A DNA stretch of 17,103 nt from JBDTME01 sp964583795. GTDB taxonomy: Bacteria; Patescibacteriota; Microgenomatia; UBA1400; PJMF01. The notes under the pieces were generated by a model. It ran no database searches and was not told where the DNA came from. It saw nothing but the letters and a program-made list of their open reading frames with translations. Each line of letters begins with the position of its first letter. Position 1 is the stretch's first letter. Both the position numbers and the translations under genes were made by a program. Positions 1 through 6,346 of this stretch are shown piece after piece. The stretch is from NCBI GenBank assembly GCA_964583795.1, contig CAZOWX010000032.1, positions 1-17,103 of the forward strand. The letters run 5' to 3'.

Positions 1-2
1 TT

Positions 3-3000
3 GTACAGTTATGTCAACTCTATCACTTTGTCATTTCTCAGACATCCCTTTCTTCTGAAACAAAGACTCCACATCAGCTAGCTAGAGTGCTCACAAATCT
101 TGCCGAACAAGAAAAAGATCCGAAAGCTCTGCAAGTCATCAATAGTCTAAGGTGTTTGTATCACACGCTACCTGAGGATGACGGTGATCATGACACTGTT
201 ACAACTCAAACAAAAACCTTGTTAGCAGGTTTAAAACAAGGATCCATTGGTGAGGAAGTCTATAGAGAATACCAAGATTTGCTCGCTGCTATATCACCTC
301 AAAAACAACGATTACTTGGCAACATTCTTTCAAATAAAGAAATTCAAGGGGATATTTCGAGTGACCATGTTCGTTTTCTTCTCTTGAAATTTCATCAATC
401 CGACTTGACAGAAGACAATGCTCGTCGATTATTCAAAGAGCAAGTCAATAGCATCCTCTCTCAACTGGCAGCAGACGAACCAGACAAAGACAAAGTAAAA
501 AATGATCTCTATGACTTTTATTACAAGGTCATCAATAATCAGTGGAAAGACGTTGGATACCAAGTACTGTGTTCAAGGGTTAACCACGAACACTGGACTA
601 CAGCCAATCGGATGATGGGAGAGATGCTGGCAAATCTCGCTCTTGGCAGAGACAATCCCACCAGTGAAACTCAACCTTTTTTCCCAAGAATACACCAAGA
701 TGTTTTAAGAATAACCGGCGAGCAACTTCAAAAATACGCTCAAGATGACGAAATGGTCTTTACCATTCCCAATCCGGCAACGGCAAGCACTAAAGAGTTT
801 TCTTTTCCTCATCAAGCCAAACGTACTATCCCTTCAGCTCGACTCGCACGTGCTTTCACTGAGTTGATGAGACTCAAACAAGAACGAGCGACACAATTAT
901 CTGTTAGCGCAATCGTGATTCGTGATGCCCGTAGTTATCCAGTAACACTGATCGAAGGTCTGCGCTTGAGAACAGAGAAACCAGATGAGTATCAACTGCT
1001 CATCAATCCCAAAAACGCAAGAGCGGATCAGCGACGCCAAGAAGACATCACCAAACAGACAGAACTTCGCAAAGCGATTGCACTAGAGTTACTACTTACC
1101 GGAAACAACTTAACTGAGTACGCCCAAATTTATCAGCAGCTTTCCAATGATGACAAAACAGAACTTAACCAAATTGCTCTCGTCGTATTTAACGATTCAT
1201 CTACACTTGATTCAGATCCATATAAAATGCACCTGGCAAATATGTTAATTTTTGTCCATGGGAATAACGAAGCAATCGTGACTTGGATTCACACTTACAC
1301 TGGGAAAGACATCACCCAGTTGCGAACGGAATTGTTTGCTCAAGTCAATCAACGTGTTAGCACCACCTTCCGTGAAGACCTTCCAGACAAGATTGACAAA
1401 CTTGATGTCCCTGGAGTAGGCACGAAGCACACAGTTTCAACCTTCATTGAAGAACTTTTCAAAAAAGGGACTGATAGCATTTCAAGCATACTGCGAGCCC
1501 AAGACTTCATGAGAGAAACAGTCTTCGCCAAACTTGTCGGGGCAATTGTCTTGGAAGAGTTTGACCAGCAAAAACAAGACTTCCTCACAGGCAAAGTAAC
1601 GTTTGCTCAGCTGTTGACACAGATGCAGTACTTTGAATCAATGCTCGACAACTTATCAGATACTCTGTTTGTTCGCTCAACAAACAAATTCACCCCCATT
1701 CAAGAAACATTTCATGCAGTGTTAGCCAAAGGCAAAGAAACCGGTCAAGGCAGAATTCTGTTTTTGGCTTGCTTTATCCGAGACTTACTCGACTACAGCC
1801 AAGAGACTGGGAACGATAAATTTGAGCGCAAAAAACTCGTAATCCAAGAATATATAAAGCGCGCTGAAGATTTTGGCGTTGACTTCTCCGAGCTTCTCTA
1901 TATTTATAATTACTTGGCTTTGCACGCAGCAAGTTGTGCAAAGATACTCAGCGAGTTTGGTGGTGAAAATAAAATTGGCAGTTTTCAGCTCGATGATTTT
2001 CGCAACTTTATTCCTAACGCAACTGATGGTGGTTCTTCCCCGATCTCTCAATATGATATTAAAGCTATGGGGAATTTAATCTCATATGGGAATCTTGGCG
2101 TAGCTGGGTATCCTGATCGAGGAGAGCATTACCTCTTCTTGCTGGAGCTGCGCAATCCACTATCAAATATACGCAAAAAGGCTGATGTATCCGCGCTAAT
2201 AAAAACAGTGGATGCTGAAAGCGATACATTGTTCGGTCAGGCATTCTCAGCAATTGACGTCCTTGTTGAAATCCAAAAACGACTTACAGTTCTTATAGAA
2301 ACTTCTCAAGAAAATCCGCTATCTGTTCGCTACGATTCACCTCAAATCCGATCAGCAATGCGTGACCAAGACAAAATAACTGGACAAACTCTTGGACTGT
2401 TCAACAAGGATTTGAGACCGCGCGTTGAACAAGTGAGACGATCAATAGAAAAGCAAGATAAACTCGAAGACATTAATCGGTTGATTTCAGATCAGTTAAC
2501 AAATACGAAGGTCATCGAAGCACAAATTAAAGCGTTTTTGTCGCATTATCTTCGTAAAGAGGAAGGCCAACAGGTATTGACACAACCGCAAATTCAAGAA
2601 GAAAAGAAAAACTACGAGACAACGAAAGTAATAGTTTCCGGAGAAAACCAAGTTCGAGCCGTCAATTGGTCAGCACAAGACATAGCGAAAAGCAACTTTT
2701 TACAAGGATTGTACAGTCAGTTTGTTCTTGAAATGAAGGGCGAGCTTTCTCCTTTAGTAGCGCTCGTCCAAAATTATAATAAAACACACTCTTTGTCGTA
2801 TCAGCAAATTGATCTGAGCCCAGTATTGAGATCCTACCTTCAAGCGTTTGACTATCAACTCAGAGCCCAACTGAAAACAATGTTTACTGCAGAACTCAGC
2901 TTGGCCTTTCCTCAAGATGAGGGAGTAACTAATTCAGTGCGTCGGTTCGACCTCAACGCTGGAACTGATCTTGTAACAACCGCTTTAAACAAGCAACTGA

Positions 3001-3050
3001 CAACCCTCGGAAATCAAGCCAAACGACAATTGTACGGGCAGGGGAAATGA
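3..3050 (+). CDS. Large helical protein of unknown function, 5'-partial
   Basis: I do not recognise this protein. The frame is open from base 3 to the TGA at 3048-3050 with no stop, so the gene very likely begins left of the window. The first start-like codon, GTG at 87, has no Shine-Dalgarno sequence, and the 28 codons before it read as ordinary protein (for example TPHQLARVL, continuous with the helix that follows). At least 1015 residues are visible. Composition is charged and Gln/Glu/Lys-rich with predicted long helices and coiled-coil-like stretches. I see no signal peptide, membrane span or nucleotide-binding motif, so a cytoplasmic scaffold-like role is possible but is only inference. 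The next gene on the same strand lies about 150-220 nt downstream and has its own promoter, so this gene probably ends its own transcript. No clear terminator follows. Confidence 0.8.
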   Translation, partial: VQLCQLYHFVISQTSLSSETKTPHQLARVLTNLAEQEKDPKALQVINSLRCLYHTLPEDDGDHDTVTTQTKTLLAGLKQGSIGEEVYREYQDLLAAISPQKQRLLGNILSNKEIQGDISSDHVRFLLLKFHQSDLTEDNARRLFKEQVNSILSQLAADEPDKDKVKNDLYDFYYKVINNQWKDVGYQVLCSRVNHEHWTTANRMMGEMLANLALGRDNPTSETQPFFPRIHQDVLRITGEQLQKYAQDDEMVFTIPNPATASTKEFSFPHQAKRTIPSARLARAFTELMRLKQERATQLSVSAIVIRDARSYPVTLIEGLRLRTEKPDEYQLLINPKNARADQRRQEDITKQTELRKAIALELLLTGNNLTEYAQIYQQLSNDDKTELNQIALVVFNDSSTLDSDPYKMHLANMLIFVHGNNEAIVTWIHTYTGKDITQLRTELFAQVNQRVSTTFREDLPDKIDKLDVPGVGTKHTVSTFIEELFKKGTDSISSILRAQDFMRETVFAKLVGAIVLEEFDQQKQDFLTGKVTFAQLLTQMQYFESMLDNLSDTLFVRSTNKFTPIQETFHAVLAKGKETGQGRILFLACFIRDLLDYSQETGNDKFERKKLVIQEYIKRAEDFGVDFSELLYIYNYLALHAASCAKILSEFGGENKIGSFQLDDFRNFIPNATDGGSSPISQYDIKAMGNLISYGNLGVAGYPDRGEHYLFLLELRNPLSNIRKKADVSALIKTVDAESDTLFGQAFSAIDVLVEIQKRLTVLIETSQENPLSVRYDSPQIRSAMRDQDKITGQTLGLFNKDLRPRVEQVRRSIEKQDKLEDINRLISDQLTNTKVIEAQIKAFLSHYLRKEEGQQVLTQPQIQEEKKNYETTKVIVSGENQVRAVNWSAQDIAKSNFLQGLYSQFVLEMKGELSPLVALVQNYNKTHSLSYQQIDLSPVLRSYLQAFDYQLRAQLKTMFTAELSLAFPQDEGVTNSVRRFDLNAGTDLVTTALNKQLTTLGNQAKRQLYGQGK

Positions 3051-3133
3051 GGCTGATCATCGTTTATTAGTATTTGTACAATTGTTGACCAGAAACTACT
3101 TTTCTCTCCCCGCCAAAGAAGTTTCCCGCATCT

Positions 3134-3161
3134 TTCAAAACACAGCCTTTTGTGGTATACT
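3134..3161 (+). promoter_or_regulatory. Promoter with extended -10 for the leader ORF and coiled-coil gene
   Basis: TATACT at 3156-3161 is preceded by TGG, giving the extended -10 form TGnTATACT. A weak -35 (TTCAAA, 3134-3139) lies 16 nt upstream. Transcription should start near 3168, leaving about 35 nt of leader before the ATG at 3203 and about 100 nt before the main gene at 3271. Confidence 0.6.
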
Positions 3162-3179
3162 ATAGTCATATTTTAAGGA

Positions 3180-3197
3180 GTTTTCCTCGAGGAAAAC
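3180..3197 (+). promoter_or_regulatory. Perfect 18-bp palindrome that can hide a ribosome-binding site
   Basis: GTTTTCCTCGAGGAAAAC is a perfect palindrome in the 5' leader. As RNA it forms a 7-bp stem with a UCGA loop. The GAGGA at 3189-3193 lies 9 nt before the ATG at 3203 and is a good Shine-Dalgarno sequence, but it falls in the loop and 3' arm of this hairpin. A second SD-like AAGGAG (3175-3180) lies immediately 5' of the stem. The layout could allow translational control, or the palindrome could be a DNA operator just downstream of the promoter. Confidence 0.5.
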
Positions 3198-3202
3198 CGC
3201 CA

Positions 3203-3274
3203 ATGCCCACACTGATCCAGCAAAAAAAGCGGTTACGGTGTGATTTTGCGTTTCGGGAAGTTGACACGATATGA
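3203..3274 (+). CDS. Short leader ORF (23 aa) overlapping the next gene by ATGA
   Basis: This ATG-initiated 23-codon ORF begins MPTLIQQKKRLRCDF and ends TGA at 3272-3274. Its stop overlaps the start codon of the following gene as ATGA. A GAGGA Shine-Dalgarno sequence (3189-3193) is well spaced for it, whereas the main gene has no convincing site of its own just before 3271. Translational coupling, with ribosomes terminating here and re-initiating on the next gene, is therefore a reasonable inference. The peptide is basic in its first half and matches nothing I know. It could be purely regulatory or a chance ORF. Confidence 0.45.
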   Translation: MPTLIQQKKRLRCDFAFREVDTI

Positions 3275-3960
3275 ACAGCGCATTTGGCTCTCCACAACAG
3301 CAGAGCCATAAACCACCAATGGTGAATCCACTGGGCCGGTCTCCAATCGAGATGGGCAATAAACCAAGTGGAGATGCACAATCCCTGGGTGAACACCTTG
3401 ATGGGGCGCTGAATTTTGTGGCTGACTCGCTGTTTGGTTTTGGTGGTGATCACACCACACCTTCTTCTGATACTAATAAATCCTCAGATACTAGTAGTAA
3501 TAACCCCTTTGCTAACGCTTTAAAACAAGAACAAGAAAAAAGTGGTAGTCTCGAAGAGCAACTCAAAAAGCAACAACATCTGGCCAAGCACAAAGAGATG
3601 CAGATGACGGAAGTGTTTGATTTGGAAAAGAAAAAAAGCGAACAGATGATCAAGCAGATCAAAGAGGAGCTCGCCCAACTGGTCAAAGAGATTAACAAAA
3701 TGAGTGGCCACGTCGATCAAAGTGTCCACACCGCAGTGTTCCAAGGGACAGGTGAGACGGGAAAATACTACGAAAACTTTTTCGCTCAACTACGCAATTT
3801 CTTAATCTTGCTTACTAAACGCGTAAAAGAAGGTAACACATGGCTCCAAGCATTTAACAGCAAAAAGGGGAAATCAAAGTATCAACAAAACTCCAAGAAA
3901 TACGGCTCACAATATCAGTTCGGTCAAGAGGGTCAGGGATTAACTCGACAAACAGGATAG
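3271..3960 (+). CDS. Coiled-coil protein, possibly DUF5660-like
   Basis: The protein has 229 residues. Residues 1-80 are a disordered Pro/Ser/Asn-rich head with the motif PLGRSPIEMG. Residues ~85-150 form a strongly charged coiled coil (KQEQEKSGSLEEQLKKQQ and following). A conserved-looking helical block (~155-200) contains FQGTGETGKYYENFFAQL and a Trp near TWLQAF, and the tail is Lys/Gln/Gly-rich. The block around GKYYENFF...TWLQAF reminds me of the DUF5660 family of Patescibacteria, an assignment from memory that an HMM search should test. No signal peptide or membrane segment is present. The start is fixed by an in-frame stop at 3262-3264 just upstream; the ATG overlaps the stop of a 23-codon leader ORF. 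The following gene begins 21 nt after the stop, so the two are likely cotranscribed. Confidence 0.75.
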   Translation: MNSAFGSPQQQSHKPPMVNPLGRSPIEMGNKPSGDAQSLGEHLDGALNFVADSLFGFGGDHTTPSSDTNKSSDTSSNNPFANALKQEQEKSGSLEEQLKKQQHLAKHKEMQMTEVFDLEKKKSEQMIKQIKEELAQLVKEINKMSGHVDQSVHTAVFQGTGETGKYYENFFAQLRNFLILLTKRVKEGNTWLQAFNSKKGKSKYQQNSKKYGSQYQFGQEGQGLTRQTG

Positions 3961-3981
3961 CATTTTTCAGCTTAAAACTTC

Positions 3982-4833
3982 ATGGTAGAGCGCACGCAAA
4001 CTCCATTTGAGCAACAACTTCTTCAAAGCATTGCGCAAGAGCGAACACGAGTTCAAGAACTACTCGAGCACCCTCAAGATATTGAAATCATCAATGTGCA
4101 AACCTACTGGGCCGAGCAAAACGAAAGTGGCGATTGGGTTCCCAATATTGAAGGTCGGCTGGCCATTCAGGCTATTGTCTCTTTATTCGAACAACTGATG
4201 CAAAATGCTCAAACAAAAGATCAAATTGTGCGTCTACCACCCATCGTGATTAGTGGAGGACATGAAGCAAGTTTCGGTGGAACGACACTTTCAGCGATCT
4301 ACTCAACAGCATTGCATCAAGCATTGCAACAGTCTTCGATCATAAACCAAACTATCGTTGTCGACACAAAACTCTCACAACAACTCGACCATAACAGCAT
4401 TCACATCTTGGCTGAGCATGCTCTCAAGAAAAAAGTCGGTCGCCGTTTACTCGCAGAAGATACCCGTGGTACGCTCACTTTTCTTGATCAAATTCGCGAA
4501 ACAATTGGGTTTAAGAAAGCGCTATCGATTGGTCGGCTTGGACATCTGAAAAGAATCCAAATGTTAGCAGATAGAAACAGCGTCCCCACTGAGCAACTGA
4601 GTATCGAGGGAATTATCGCCTATTTTCAACCTGAATTGCTATCTTGGTTAGTAGATAGTCCTGAGGCTGCTGAGACACGTGAGCGAATTCTAGAGTCAGA
4701 GCGAAACTTTGATACAGTTGAACAACGAAACAGGCAAATATTAAGGATCGATCGTCAAGGAAGAGGAATGGAAGCCCTAGCTCGAATATTAGGGCGCGCA
4801 AAACAGTTGTTCACCCACCGTGAACGGCAGTAA
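3982..4833 (+). CDS. Unknown protein with SGGHEA motif, remotely DUF218/YdcF-like
   Basis: The protein has 283 residues, no signal peptide and no membrane helix. Residues ~34-160 have an alternating strand/helix pattern. It includes EGRLAIQAIVSLF, then PPIVISGGHEASFGG (S91-G92-G93-H94-E95), then a second strand and motif IVVDTKLSQQLDHNS, and later LSIGRLGHLKRIQML. In DUF218 (YdcF/SanA/ElyC) proteins, an Arg-helix, a strand ending SGG, an acidic strand-Ser-Asn segment and an H..R motif occur in that order, so a remote relation is possible. The match is weak and the C-terminal ~70 residues are a charged helical extension foreign to that family. No Shine-Dalgarno sequence precedes the ATG. The gene follows the coiled-coil gene by 21 nt and probably relies on the same transcript. 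Confidence 0.7.
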   Translation: MVERTQTPFEQQLLQSIAQERTRVQELLEHPQDIEIINVQTYWAEQNESGDWVPNIEGRLAIQAIVSLFEQLMQNAQTKDQIVRLPPIVISGGHEASFGGTTLSAIYSTALHQALQQSSIINQTIVVDTKLSQQLDHNSIHILAEHALKKKVGRRLLAEDTRGTLTFLDQIRETIGFKKALSIGRLGHLKRIQMLADRNSVPTEQLSIEGIIAYFQPELLSWLVDSPEAAETRERILESERNFDTVEQRNRQILRIDRQGRGMEALARILGRAKQLFTHRERQ

Positions 4834-4858
4834 TCATTTAACTCTGTTTGAAAACTCT

Positions 4859-4888
4859 CTTTCGAAGTGAAAGTAGGTAGATTTTTTT
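4859..4888 (+). terminator. Weak candidate terminator after the 283-aa gene
   Basis: A 5-bp stem CTTTC/GAAAG with loop GAAGT is followed, after a gap of 8 nt, by a T7 run (4882-4888). The stem is short and the gap long, so this is only a weak intrinsic-terminator candidate. The larger inverted repeat beginning at 4899 may contribute instead. Confidence 0.25.
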
Positions 4889-4898
4889 AATAGATATG

Positions 4899-4946
4899 GC
4901 TCGTCATCCCGTTGACGCGTGCCCGAAAGGGTAAAAACGGGATCCA
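4899..4946 (+). repeat. REP-like hairpin, left copy of an inverted pair
   Basis: The copy begins GCTCGTCATCCCGTTGA (4899-4915) and ends AAAAACGGGATCCA (4933-4946). Internally ATCCCGTT (4906-4913) pairs with AACGGGAT (4936-4943), and the loop carries a CCC-GAAA-GGG mini-hairpin. Both end blocks recur exactly, in reverse complement, at 5061-5090. The outer GTCATCC...GGATC pattern is shared with the repeats around the GIY-YIG gene, so they look like members of one repeat family. Confidence 0.8.
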
Positions 4947-5060
4947 TTTCCTTAATTTATGTCCAATAACACAGCGAAAAACCTTTTCTTCTTTGAAAAG
5001 ATTTTTTTGCTTGCGACTTTTTTGCTTACCTGAGTAACTAGCAATGTTGACTGTATGTTG

Positions 5061-5090
5061 TGGATCCCGTTTTTCAACGGGATGACGAGC
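5061..5090 (-). repeat. REP-like hairpin, right copy of the inverted pair
   Basis: This copy is the reverse complement of both end blocks of the left copy (14-bp and 17-bp exact matches) but lacks its ~18-nt loop insertion. It forms a compact hairpin ATCCCGTT-TTTC-AACGGGAT. The 114 bp between the copies (4947-5060) is AT-rich and has no convincing gene. One minus-strand frame reads through the repeats and contains SYSGKQKSRKQK, faintly like the YSGKKK-HT motif of some IS transposases, but without the His-Thr. Confidence 0.8.
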
Positions 5091-5181
5091 TTTTTCTGAC
5101 TGCTCAATCAATTTTGACTTAGAACTTGTTCCTTTGATAAATTGACCCGCAATCTGTGCGTGGGTCAGGTCAATCATCGAG

Positions 5182-5209
5182 TGGTCAACAGCAAAAAATT
5201 TGCTATAAT
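5182..5209 (+). promoter_or_regulatory. Promoter for tRNA-Lys
   Basis: A perfect extended -10, TGCTATAAT (TATAAT at 5204-5209), has a 4-of-6 -35 candidate TGGTCA (5182-5187) 16 nt upstream. Initiation would be near 5216, giving a precursor with a 5' leader of about 75 nt that contains the heptanucleotide array at 5254-5288. Confidence 0.6.
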
Positions 5210-5253
5210 TGGGTTCTCGAATCAGGTTCAGGATTTTGGTCGTAGGCTTCGTC

Positions 5254-5288
5254 AACTATAACCTATAACCCCTCACCTAGAACCTAAT
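5254..5288 (+). repeat. Degenerate heptanucleotide array upstream of tRNA-Lys
   Basis: Five adjoining 7-mers can be read without gaps: AACTATA, ACCTATA, ACCCCTC, ACCTAGA, ACCTAAT. The consensus is ACCTATA, i.e. AACCTAT in another phase. The array ends 3 nt before the tRNA. A matching array in the opposite orientation follows the tRNA at 5372-5406. Confidence 0.65.
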
Positions 5289-5291
5289 CAC

Positions 5292-5365
5292 GGGTCCGTA
5301 GCTCAGTTGGTTAGAGCGACAGCCTTTTAAGCTGTGCGTCCTGGGTTCGAATCCCAGCGGACTCA
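5292..5365 (+). tRNA. tRNA-Lys (anticodon UUU)
   Basis: All arms fold. The acceptor is GGGTCCG (5292-5298) with CGGACTC (5358-5364), including one G-U pair. The D arm is GCTC/GAGC (5301-5304, 5314-5317). The anticodon stem ACAGC/GCTGT encloses loop CTTTTAA with anticodon TTT at 5326-5328, and the T arm CTGGG/CCCAG encloses TTCGAAT. The discriminator is A5365 and the next bases are CCT, so the terminal CCA is not encoded and must be added by CCA transferase. No intron is present. Confidence 0.97.
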
Positions 5366-5371
5366 CCTTCT

Positions 5372-5406
5372 TTAGAATATAGATGATAGGTTGTAGATTG
5401 TAGACC
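5372..5406 (-). repeat. Degenerate heptanucleotide array downstream of tRNA-Lys, inverted
   Basis: Five adjoining 7-mers are seen on the plus strand: TTAGAAT, ATAGATG, ATAGGTT, GTAGATT, GTAGACC. Their reverse complements (for example AACCTAT) match the consensus of the array before the tRNA. The tRNA gene therefore lies between inverted heptad arrays, starting 6 nt after its discriminator base on this side. Confidence 0.6.
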
Positions 5407-5420
5407 ATCTGATCATTACA

Positions 5421-5484
5421 CCTAGCTAGAGCGATCCGATGAACTTCGGACGCCGTCCTCTAGTTCGAATCGAGAGCGGACTCA
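5421..5484 (+). pseudogene. 5'-truncated tRNA-like remnant
   Basis: The segment aligns with tRNA-Lys from the D arm to the 3' end. It has TAGAGCGA, an anticodon-arm-like hairpin TCCGA-TGAACT-TCGGA with a 6-nt loop, a T arm with intact TTCGAAT loop but one mismatch in its stem (TCTAG/CGAGA), then GCGGACTCACC identical to the 3' end of tRNA-Lys. No matching 5' acceptor strand (GRGTCCG) or D stem 5' half occurs upstream. The likeliest reading is a partial duplicate of a tRNA that has decayed. A functional tRNA-like RNA is not excluded, since two helices are preserved. Confidence 0.6.
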
Positions 5485-5570
5485 CCCTTCTCTTACAGTG
5501 GAATGATTGTAAAAGACAGAGTATAGTAGCCTCATAGATCGAATAAAGTTACGATAACGATTTACATTTC

Positions 5571-5948
5571 ATGAACGAATTTGTCCCCATAGATGCACTC
5601 AAATTAACTGATTACCAAGTAACACTGTTGAGCTGGGCTCGCCATTTAAATCTCACTAGCAGTGACCCAACACTTGATCGTTTGGCTGGGGGTGGAGCTC
5701 AAATGATTTGGGGATTTGGCAGAGATCAGGCTGTACAAGATAACCCTGAGGGTTTATTTTTCCAGTTGACACCCGAGGCTCATCAAACACTCAATGGTTT
5801 ATTTGCTGACCCCGATTTGAGTACGACAGTCACGTATGCTGGTCAACTACTGGCTGAACCCTCAGATCAAACGAATGCTCAGTTCCTTGAAGTGGTGAGC
5901 GCGGCTAGGACATACTACGCTACATTGAAAGCAAGAAGATCTTCTTAG
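5571..5948 (+). CDS. Small unknown soluble protein
   Basis: The protein has 125 residues and matches no family I know. It has no signal peptide or membrane segment. It starts MNEFVPIDALKLTDYQV, contains a Gly-rich turn RLAGGGAQMIWGFGR near residues 43-57, and ends in a helical, basic tail (RTYYATLKARRSS). The composition is ordinary and mostly helical. The ATG at 5571 has no Shine-Dalgarno sequence, and a TATAGT at 5522-5527 without a good -35 is the only upstream promoter hint. It stands alone between the tRNA remnant and the repeat-bounded GIY-YIG unit, 34 nt before the left inverted repeat. Confidence 0.6.
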   Translation: MNEFVPIDALKLTDYQVTLLSWARHLNLTSSDPTLDRLAGGGAQMIWGFGRDQAVQDNPEGLFFQLTPEAHQTLNGLFADPDLSTTVTYAGQLLAEPSDQTNAQFLEVVSAARTYYATLKARRSS

Positions 5949-5982
5949 CACTTTGCGCATACATTTTTTCAAAAAAACGCTC

Positions 5983-6011
5983 GTCATCCTTGCGAAAGCG
6001 AGGATCTGACT
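5983..6011 (+). repeat. 29-bp inverted repeat, left copy (REP-like hairpin)
   Basis: The copy begins GTCATCCTTGCGAAAGCG and ends GATCTGACT. It is itself a hairpin, with ATCCTTGC pairing with GCGAGGAT (one G-U in RNA) around a GAAA tetraloop. It is the exact reverse complement of 6347-6375. Confidence 0.9.
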
Positions 6012-6054
6012 GAGATGTCATCTTCCTGTCAGAATTGTATTGTTCAATGGTGGT

Positions 6055-6318
6055 ATGCAAAAAAAGGGGTATGTCTACATTGTGGGGAGTCAAAAACCAG
6101 TTCTTTACACTGGGGTAACTTCTGAACTGGAAGGAAGAACTTGGAAACACAAACACTCAGTTTATAAAGGATTTACCAGTAAGTATCACACATTTAAACT
6201 GCTTTACTACAAAGAATTTGATAGCATCGAGGAAGCAATTTATCGAGAAAAACAAATTAAGCATTGGAAGAGAGCCTGGAAACTTGAACTGATTCGGTCA
6301 AAAAAATCCATTGTTTAA
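6055..6318 (+). CDS. Small GIY-YIG endonuclease-family protein, C-terminus frameshifted
   Basis: The protein has 87 residues, typical of stand-alone GIY-YIG (UvrC-N-like) proteins. The GIY and YIG elements are GYVYIV (5-10) and LYTGVT (17-22). The expected catalytic Arg is R28 in ELEGRTWKHK, and the catalytic Glu is E65 in the helix YREKQIKHWKRAWK. The fold therefore looks catalytically complete, acting as a metal-dependent DNA nuclease. I chose ATG 6055 over the upstream in-frame TTG at 6040 because homologues usually begin Met-x-Lys-x-Gly-Tyr-Val-Tyr. The end is odd. The frame stops at 6318 after SKKSIV, but removing one A from the A7 run at 6300-6306 gives N-P-L-F-K-D-L-Y-E-D-L-F-E and a stop at 6344-6346. 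That tail resembles the usual family ending, so a 1-nt insertion or ribosomal slippage is likely. Confidence 0.85.
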   Translation: MQKKGYVYIVGSQKPVLYTGVTSELEGRTWKHKHSVYKGFTSKYHTFKLLYYKEFDSIEEAIYREKQIKHWKRAWKLELIRSKKSIV

Positions 6319-6346
6319 AGATCTTTACGAAGATTTGTTTGAGTAG

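Noticed and set aside
4887..5255. Minus-strand 122-codon frame running through the REP-like pair
   Set aside because: About a third of it is translation of the two repeats, and its 5' part overlaps the tRNA-Lys promoter. SYSGKQKSRK only faintly recalls the YSGKKK-HT motif of IS transposases and the motif's His-Thr is absent. At most a decayed transposase fragment.
5254..5406. Heptad arrays as a CRISPR or telomere-like end
   Set aside because: Units are 7 nt with no spacers, arrays are only five units long and degenerate, and they lie inside a chromosome-like gene context.
6040..6054. Upstream TTG start for the GIY-YIG gene
   Set aside because: It adds FNGG before a Met that matches the usual family start, and it lacks an SD site.
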